A stretch of DNA of 61,753 bases from NCBI GenBank assembly GCA_904397815.1, contig CAJFOT010000124.1, forward strand, positions 1 to 61,753. Direction: 5' to 3'. This document shows positions 57,008-61,753 of the stretch, piece by piece. Made by a program: the position numbers and the translations under genes. This DNA is from Candidatus Paralachnospira sangeri. Lineage in GTDB: Bacteria > Bacillota > Clostridia > Lachnospirales > Lachnospiraceae. Each line of letters opens with the position of its first letter. The stretch's first letter is position 1. The notes beneath the pieces were generated by a model. That model saw nothing but the letters and a program-made list of their open reading frames with translations. It was not told the DNA's origin and did no database searches.

Positions 57008-58207
57008 ATGAGAGTATTAATCACAACAGACTGGTACAAGCCGGTGGTAAACGGCGTGGTAACTTCGGTGGTGAATCTGCGCGAAGAGCTGATCCGGCAG
57101 GGGAACGAGGTGAAAATTCTGACTCTTTCCCCGGATCAGCGCTCTTATGTGGATGATGAGGTTTATTATATTCAGTCTGCGGACGCAGGAAAAATTTATC
57201 CTCATGCCCGGTTTTCCATCTGTCTGTGGCATCCCTTTTTCCGCCTGCTGGCAGATTGGAAGCCGGATGTGATCCATTCACAGTGCGAGTTTTCTACTTT
57301 CCTGTATGCACATACCATTGCCCGGATGACACAGGCGCCTATTGTACATACTTACCATACGATATATGAAGATTATACCCACTATTTTTCACCTAGTGAA
57401 GCGGTGGGCAAAACACTGGTGAGAAAATTCAGCCGATGTGTTCTGAATCATACAGATCTGGTCATTGCTCCTACGAAGAAAGTGGAACGGCTTTTGGCGG
57501 AATATGAGGTGGAAGCACCGGTGGAGACGATTCCGACCGGCATCAGTCTGGAACGGTTTGACAGGACTATGGATCATGAGGAGCGGAAACAGTTCAGGAA
57601 TTCTCTGGGCATAGGGCCTGAAGAACGGGTTTTGGTAATTCTGGGACGTCTGGCCCAGGAGAAAAATGTGGAGGAAATACTGGGATTCCTCTGCCGGAGG
57701 AAAAACCTTCGCTGTCTGATTGTGGGCGGGGGACCGTACCGGGAGGTTCTGGAAGCGCGTGTGAGAGAGCTGGAGCTGGACGGACGGGTGATTTTTACAG
57801 GCATGGTGCCGCCGGAGGAGACAGGGCGTTACTATCGGGCCGGGGATATTTTTGTCAGTGCTTCCAACAGTGAGACACAGGGACTGACATATGTGGAAGC
57901 GCTGGCATGCGGACTGCCCGCCATATGCAGAAAAGACGACTGTTTGGAAGGTGTGATTGAGAATGGATATAATGGATGGCAGTATGAGACAGAAGAAGAA
58001 TTCTGGCAGGCAGCAGACAGGCTGCTCAACAGCGAGGCTGAGTATGCCAGAGTGTCGGCCAATGCTTCCCGGTCTGCTCAGATGTTTTCGAAGGAAATTT
58101 TTGCCCAGCGAGCAGAACAGGCATATCGCCGGGCAATATTCTGCCATAGGTTCTTTATAAAAGATGAACTGTTTCCGGCCAGGCTGCTCCATTCTATATG
58201 GAAGTAA
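57008..58207 (+). CDS. GT4-family glycosyltransferase, diacylglycerol glucosyltransferase type
   Basis: This 399-aa enzyme begins MRVLITTDWYKPVVNGVVTSVVNLREEL, with VIHSQCEFSTFLYAHTIARMTQAPIVHTYHTIYEDYTHYF, characteristic of bacterial 1,2-diacylglycerol 3-glucosyltransferases and mannosyltransferases. The GT-B sugar-nucleotide site is in RLAQEKNVEEIL, then SETQGLTYVEALACGLPAI. It likely makes membrane glycolipids. The 57008 start follows CAGGAGG; longer in-frame starts lack a site. Confidence 0.88.
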   Translation: MRVLITTDWYKPVVNGVVTSVVNLREELIRQGNEVKILTLSPDQRSYVDDEVYYIQSADAGKIYPHARFSICLWHPFFRLLADWKPDVIHSQCEFSTFLYAHTIARMTQAPIVHTYHTIYEDYTHYFSPSEAVGKTLVRKFSRCVLNHTDLVIAPTKKVERLLAEYEVEAPVETIPTGISLERFDRTMDHEERKQFRNSLGIGPEERVLVILGRLAQEKNVEEILGFLCRRKNLRCLIVGGGPYREVLEARVRELELDGRVIFTGMVPPEETGRYYRAGDIFVSASNSETQGLTYVEALACGLPAICRKDDCLEGVIENGYNGWQYETEEEFWQAADRLLNSEAEYARVSANASRSAQMFSKEIFAQRAEQAYRRAIFCHRFFIKDELFPARLLHSIWK

Positions 58208-58320
58208 CGGCAGGCTGCAGGTATGTACCGGGAATTGAAAGATTTTCTTGTGCGCAAAAAAGATGATTGCGCGGCAGAGATCTGCTTGACAGTGTATTAT
58301 AAGAAGATGGCATGGCTGCC

Positions 58321-59649
58321 TTATTCGGCGAAATAATCCAATGCCATCTGCAGCAGCAGGTCATGGCAGTTTTTATCCGGGTCATCCAGTACCTGTTCCA
58401 GACAGTAATGCAGGATTTCTCCGATCTTTTTTCCTTTCGGGATACCTGCTTTCAGAAGATCATCCCCTGTCAGCGCCAGCGTTTTCAGGCTGATACAGTC
58501 TCTGCGAAAAAGAATTTCCTGGTAAATTTCTCTGATCTGGCGCAGATAATCAAGACGCTGGTTGGTTCCATCCGGTGTTTTTCCCATGTTGTCTCCTTCC
58601 ATCAGCAGAAGCAGCGAAGGAAACAGTTCTTCGCCTACATGGTTCAGCGCCCGCCGGACACTGCGTTCATTCAGATCGATAGAATCGCTGTGATGAAAGA
58701 TCAGTTGTTCAGTCCGGCGGATGGTATCATTGTCCAGTTTCAGACGTTTCAGAATCTGGCAGGCCATTTCTGCACCCTTGCCCGCATGGCCGTAGAAATG
58801 ATCCTGTCCGCTGCTGTCGGTAGTCCGGCACTGGGGCTTTCCAACATCATGAAGCAGGGCGGCCAGCCGCAGAACCGGCTGAGCCGGTACATGGGTGAGA
58901 ACTGCCAGAGTGTGTTCGCCTACCGTATAGCAGTGATAGGGCGTATTCTGCGGCGTCTCCATCATCCTGTCGAATTCCGGCAGGATATAGGCAGTCAGCC
59001 CTGCTTCGTACAAAAGGCGTAGATGGTCAGGATGGGGTGATACAAGGATTTTCACCAGCTCCATCTGAATCCGCTCTGCGCTGATTTTCTGAATGGAGGG
59101 GGCCAGCCGACGGATGGCGTCAAAGGTTTCCGACTCGATGGAGAAGCCCAGCTGGGCGGAAAACCGCACTGCCCGCATCATCCGCAGGGCATCCTCCCGG
59201 AAGCGGTGAAGGGGGTTCCCCACACAGCGGATGATGCCTTTCTCCAGGTCCTCCTGGCCGCGGAACAGATCTACGATACCCTTCTCTTCATTATAGGCCA
59301 TTGCGTTGATGGTGAAGTCTCTCCGCTTCAGGTCTTCCCTCAGATCCGGCGTGAAGGTAACGCTGTCGGGATGGCGGCCGTCATGATAGTCGCCGTCCAC
59401 CCGATAGGTAGTCACCTCATATCCTTTTTTTCCAAGCATAACCGTGACAGTGCCATGCCGGATGCCGGTGTCAATGGTACGGTGAAACAGCGCCTTTACT
59501 GTTTCCGGCCGGGCAGAGGTGGTGATATCCCAGTCCTCCGGCCGGCGGCCGATCAGAGTATCCCGGACACAGCCGCCTACCGCATAGGCTTCATATCCAT
59601 TTGTATTTAATGTTTCAATGATTTCTCTGACATTCCGGGGAATTTCCAT
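58321..59649 (-). CDS. cca: CCA-adding tRNA nucleotidyltransferase
   Basis: This 442-aa class II nucleotidyltransferase adds or repairs the 3'-CCA of tRNAs; several tRNAs, such as tRNA-Ser here, lack encoded CCA. The catalytic GGCVRDTLIGRRPEDWDITTSA has the DxD pair. RRDFTINAMAYNEEKG and EDALRMMRAVRFSAQLGF follow. An HD domain is present (RLAALLHDVGKPQC). The start follows AGGAGG. It lies 29 bp after proS on the same strand. Confidence 0.95.
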   Translation of the reverse strand: MEIPRNVREIIETLNTNGYEAYAVGGCVRDTLIGRRPEDWDITTSARPETVKALFHRTIDTGIRHGTVTVMLGKKGYEVTTYRVDGDYHDGRHPDSVTFTPDLREDLKRRDFTINAMAYNEEKGIVDLFRGQEDLEKGIIRCVGNPLHRFREDALRMMRAVRFSAQLGFSIESETFDAIRRLAPSIQKISAERIQMELVKILVSPHPDHLRLLYEAGLTAYILPEFDRMMETPQNTPYHCYTVGEHTLAVLTHVPAQPVLRLAALLHDVGKPQCRTTDSSGQDHFYGHAGKGAEMACQILKRLKLDNDTIRRTEQLIFHHSDSIDLNERSVRRALNHVGEELFPSLLLLMEGDNMGKTPDGTNQRLDYLRQIREIYQEILFRRDCISLKTLALTGDDLLKAGIPKGKKIGEILHYCLEQVLDDPDKNCHDLLLQMALDYFAE

Positions 59650-59678
59650 GCTGCTGTGCCTCCTGCTGACGGAATCAA

Positions 59679-61118
59679 TCAATATGCCTTGCCCCAGTAT
59701 ACCAGGGCTTTTGCCGGACGGCCGCAGACAGGGCATACATTGGTGATGGTCTCCTGTTCGAAAGGCATACATCTGGAAGTAGCGGTGGTTTCTTCTTTAA
59801 TCTTCAATTCGCAGGCCTGATCGCCGCACCACATCATTTTTACAAAGCCCGGTTTATTGGCGATGGTGTCCTTAAACTCGTCATAGGTTCTGGCCTCGTA
59901 AATATGAGAATTCAGATGTGCCTTTGCCCGCTCCAGCATATCCTGCTGCATGGTCTCCAGCGTTTCCCCGATCCGGGCACTCAGCTCATCCAGGGAAACA
60001 GCGATTTTCTCTCTGGTGTCTCTGCGGACGATAATCGCCTGTCCGGCCTCGATGTCCTTCGGGCCGATCTCAACCCGCAGCGGGATTCCCCGGATCTCCT
60101 GCTCGCTGAACTTCCAGCCCGGGCTCTTGTCAGAGTCATCCACTTTCACCTGGAAGCCGGCCTGAACCAGCTGATCACGCAGGGCATACGCCTTTTCCAG
60201 AACCCCTTCTTTGTGCTGGGCGATGGGCATCACCATCACCTGAACCGGTGCGATTCTGGGCGGAAGAACCAGGCCGCTGTCATCGCCGTGAACCATAATG
60301 ATGGCGCCGATAATACGGGTGGACATACCCCAGGATGTCTGATGGACATACTGCAGCTTGTTCTCCTTGTCAGAATACTGAATGTTAAATGCCCGGGCAA
60401 AGCCGTCGCCGAAATTGTGGCTGGTGCCGGACTGGAGCGCTTTTCCGTCATGCATCAGCGCTTCGATGGTGTAGGTGGACTGGGCGCCGGCAAATTTTTC
60501 CTTGTCGGTTTTCTTTCCCTTGATCACCGGGATCGCCAGATACTTTTCACAGAATTCGGCGTAAATATTCAGCATCATGATGGTGCGCTCCTCCGCTTCC
60601 TCCTCGGTGGCATGGGCGGTGTGTCCCTCCTGCCACAGAAATTCAGCAGAGCGGAGGAAGGGCCGCGTGGTCTTTTCCCAGCGCACGACAGAGCACCACT
60701 GGTTATATAATTTCGGCAGGTCTCTGTGAGACTGGATAATTTTTGAATAAAAATCACAGAACAATGTTTCGGAGGTGGGTCTTACACAGAGACGCTCTTC
60801 CAGCGTTTCCATCCCGCCCTGGGTAACCCAGGCCACCTCCGGCGCAAAGCCTTCCACATGATCCTTTTCCTTCTGCAGCAGGCTCTCCGGAATAAACATG
60901 GGCATATAAACATTTTCTACGCCCGTTTCCTTAAACATGGCGTCTAATTTCTTCTGGATGTTTTCCCAGATGGCGTAGCCGTTGGGCCGGATAATCATAC
61001 ATCCCTTTACGTTGGAATACTCCACCAGCTCTGCTTTTTTCACCACGTCAGTGTACCACTGGGCGAAATTTTCACTCATCGGCGTGATCGCTTCTACTAA
61101 CTTCTTTTCCTTTGCCAT
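59679..61118 (-). CDS. proS: Prolyl-tRNA synthetase (ProS type 3)
   Basis: This 479-aa class II synthetase is of the eukaryote/archaea-like short type without an INS editing insertion. Motif 2 has [21 protein letters not shown], motif 3 [16 protein letters not shown], and the C-terminal zinc-type domain has [13 protein letters not shown] and [18 protein letters not shown]. It charges tRNA-Pro. The start MAKEKK at 61118 follows GGAGG. A T-box leader lies directly upstream. Confidence 0.96.
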   Translation of the reverse strand: MAKEKKLVEAITPMSENFAQWYTDVVKKAELVEYSNVKGCMIIRPNGYAIWENIQKKLDAMFKETGVENVYMPMFIPESLLQKEKDHVEGFAPEVAWVTQGGMETLEERLCVRPTSETLFCDFYSKIIQSHRDLPKLYNQWCSVVRWEKTTRPFLRSAEFLWQEGHTAHATEEEAEERTIMMLNIYAEFCEKYLAIPVIKGKKTDKEKFAGAQSTYTIEALMHDGKALQSGTSHNFGDGFARAFNIQYSDKENKLQYVHQTSWGMSTRIIGAIIMVHGDDSGLVLPPRIAPVQVMVMPIAQHKEGVLEKAYALRDQLVQAGFQVKVDDSDKSPGWKFSEQEIRGIPLRVEIGPKDIEAGQAIIVRRDTREKIAVSLDELSARIGETLETMQQDMLERAKAHLNSHIYEARTYDEFKDTIANKPGFVKMMWCGDQACELKIKEETTATSRCMPFEQETITNVCPVCGRPAKALVYWGKAY

Positions 61119-61139
61119 TTTAACCTCCAAAAAACTTAT

Positions 61140-61390
61140 AAAAATAAAAAACCTCCGAATCCCATGAAAAAGGGACCGAAGGCATCTCGGCGGTACCACC
61201 CTGATTAATCTGCGGCACTGCTCTGCGCCGCGGATTCACTCACTTCCCGTTATCGCCGGGGATACGCTGTACTTTCATACAGGACTCCAAGGAAGGTTCC
61301 GCGTCATTTTCTGCGGTATCTTACAGCCTGAGGATACCTTCTCTGTCAGAAAAGCGGGCGCGTACTGGCCCTTTTCAGCGTCATGTCAAA
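61140..61390 (-). promoter_or_regulatory. T-box leader controlling proS
   Basis: The minus strand contains the T-box AGGGTGGTACCGC (61190-61202), which in other leaders pairs with uncharged tRNA's CCA end. Upstream are Stem I/II-like structures, including CAGTACGC and a GGTATC/GATACC hairpin. The terminator is CCTTCGGTCCC with GGGATTCGGAGG then TTTTTT (61147-61178). I could not assign the specifier codon (expected CCN for proline) by eye. Confidence 0.92.
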
Positions 61391-61393
61391 TTT

Positions 61394-61422
61394 ATTTTAT
61401 CTGACAGAATGAGATTTGTCAA
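61394..61422 (-). promoter_or_regulatory. proS operon promoter
   Basis: Minus-strand TTGACA (61417-61422), 17-bp spacer and TAAAAT (61394-61399). The start would lie near 61387, giving a ~270-nt T-box leader. Palindromic repeat D starts 16 bp upstream of the -35. Confidence 0.75.
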
Positions 61423-61437
61423 TGTTATATATTTTTA

Positions 61438-61753
61438 TTCAGGGGGGCTGTCATACATCCGGACGGAAAAGCAGGGCTTTGGGCACAGCGCTATATGGGC
61501 GGGACACTCTGCCGCTTGATTCCCGGCCCGAACAGGTGCTAAGCAGATGACGCCGTGATTTTTCAGGATCGGACTTATCTTCGGGAAAAGCCTGATGCTT
61601 TTCTCTCAGGAAGTCCTCGTAAATCGATTCTGTAAATCGATTTACGCCTGAAAAACCACGGCGTCATCTGCAAGTACCTGTAAATCGGGCCTTCATATGC
61701 GGCAGCGTGTCCCGCCCATATAGCGCTGTGCCCAAAGCCCTGCTTTTCCGTCC
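61438..61753. repeat. Long palindromic repeat, copy D (reaches window end)
   Basis: Perfect 47-bp arms at 61461-61507 and 61707-61753 (the last base of the window, so it may extend further). A second pair (61543-61567 and 61647-61671, 25 bp with one mismatch) encloses a core at about 61565-61621 related to copy B. The core hairpin is GAAAAGC/GCTTTTC with loop CTGAT, and the innermost hairpin is CGTAAATCGAT/ATCGATTTACG. The head at 61438-61471 is shared with copy C. Confidence 0.9.

Overview
The window looks like the chromosomal replication-origin region of a Gram-positive Clostridia member, most probably a Lachnospiraceae-type gut anaerobe. The evidence is the order gyrA-gyrB-recF-yaaA-dnaN-dnaA | oriC | rpmH-rnpA-yidD-yidC-jag-mnmE-mnmG-rsmG-parA-parB, the DUF4446 gene after parB, a T-box ahead of proS, VanR/VanS-like two-component systems, and a class I [4Fe-4S] fumarase. 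The species cannot be fixed from sequence alone.

Layout. (1) 1-0.5 kb: two tandem rRNA-type promoters and a leader pointing left out of the window, then tRNA-Ser(GCU) with its own promoter. (2) 0.6-10.8 kb, minus strand: fumarase beta/alpha, then gyrA, gyrB, recF, yaaA, dnaN and dnaA. DnaA boxes lie on both sides of dnaA, so the origin is bipartite. (3) 11.2-18.4 kb, plus strand: rpmH, RNase P protein, membrane insertion (yidD, yidC), jag, tRNA modification (mnmE, mnmG) and rsmG. (4) 18.4-22.3 kb: a minus-strand alpha/beta-hydrolase-like protein without a recognisable nucleophile, two parS sites, parA-parB and a DUF4446 gene. (5) 22.4-28.3 kb: a tightly overlapped regulator-kinase-exoprotein-ABC ATPase-permease operon. 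(6) 28.4-31.8 kb: aroC, an ApbE lipoprotein, and two broken genes (GntR/UTRA and Uma2) on either side of a hairpin-rich scar. (7) 31.9-35.4 kb: a second two-component system whose 898-aa kinase has a Ser/Ala/Glu-rich extracellular linker. (8) 35.5-44.4 kb: accessory metabolism, with an aconitase-family hydratase, an AEC transporter, two zinc UroD-like (MtaA-type) methyltransferases sharing an upstream motif, a PucR-type regulator, a hotdog thioesterase and an amidohydrolase. (9) 44.5-58.2 kb: glyA, a LUD protein, two MATE exporters, a lipoprotein, nudC, a hydantoinase/oxoprolinase-family protein, LarC1, a BMP-type binding lipoprotein behind a 19-codon ORF, an HPr paralogue and a glycosyltransferase. 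(10) 58.3-61.4 kb, minus strand: cca and proS under a T-box.

The most unusual signal is a family of long, almost perfect palindromes in intergenic DNA (529-603, 45871-46172, 54162-54359, 61438-61753). Copies share short head and core modules. Their arms (36, 47 and 52 bp, each perfectly complementary) differ in sequence from copy to copy, and one core hairpin shows compensatory base changes. I do not recognise this family. It could be a structured RNA or a mobile hairpin element.

All functional calls are homology judgements made by eye. Promoters, operators and terminators are pattern-based predictions.
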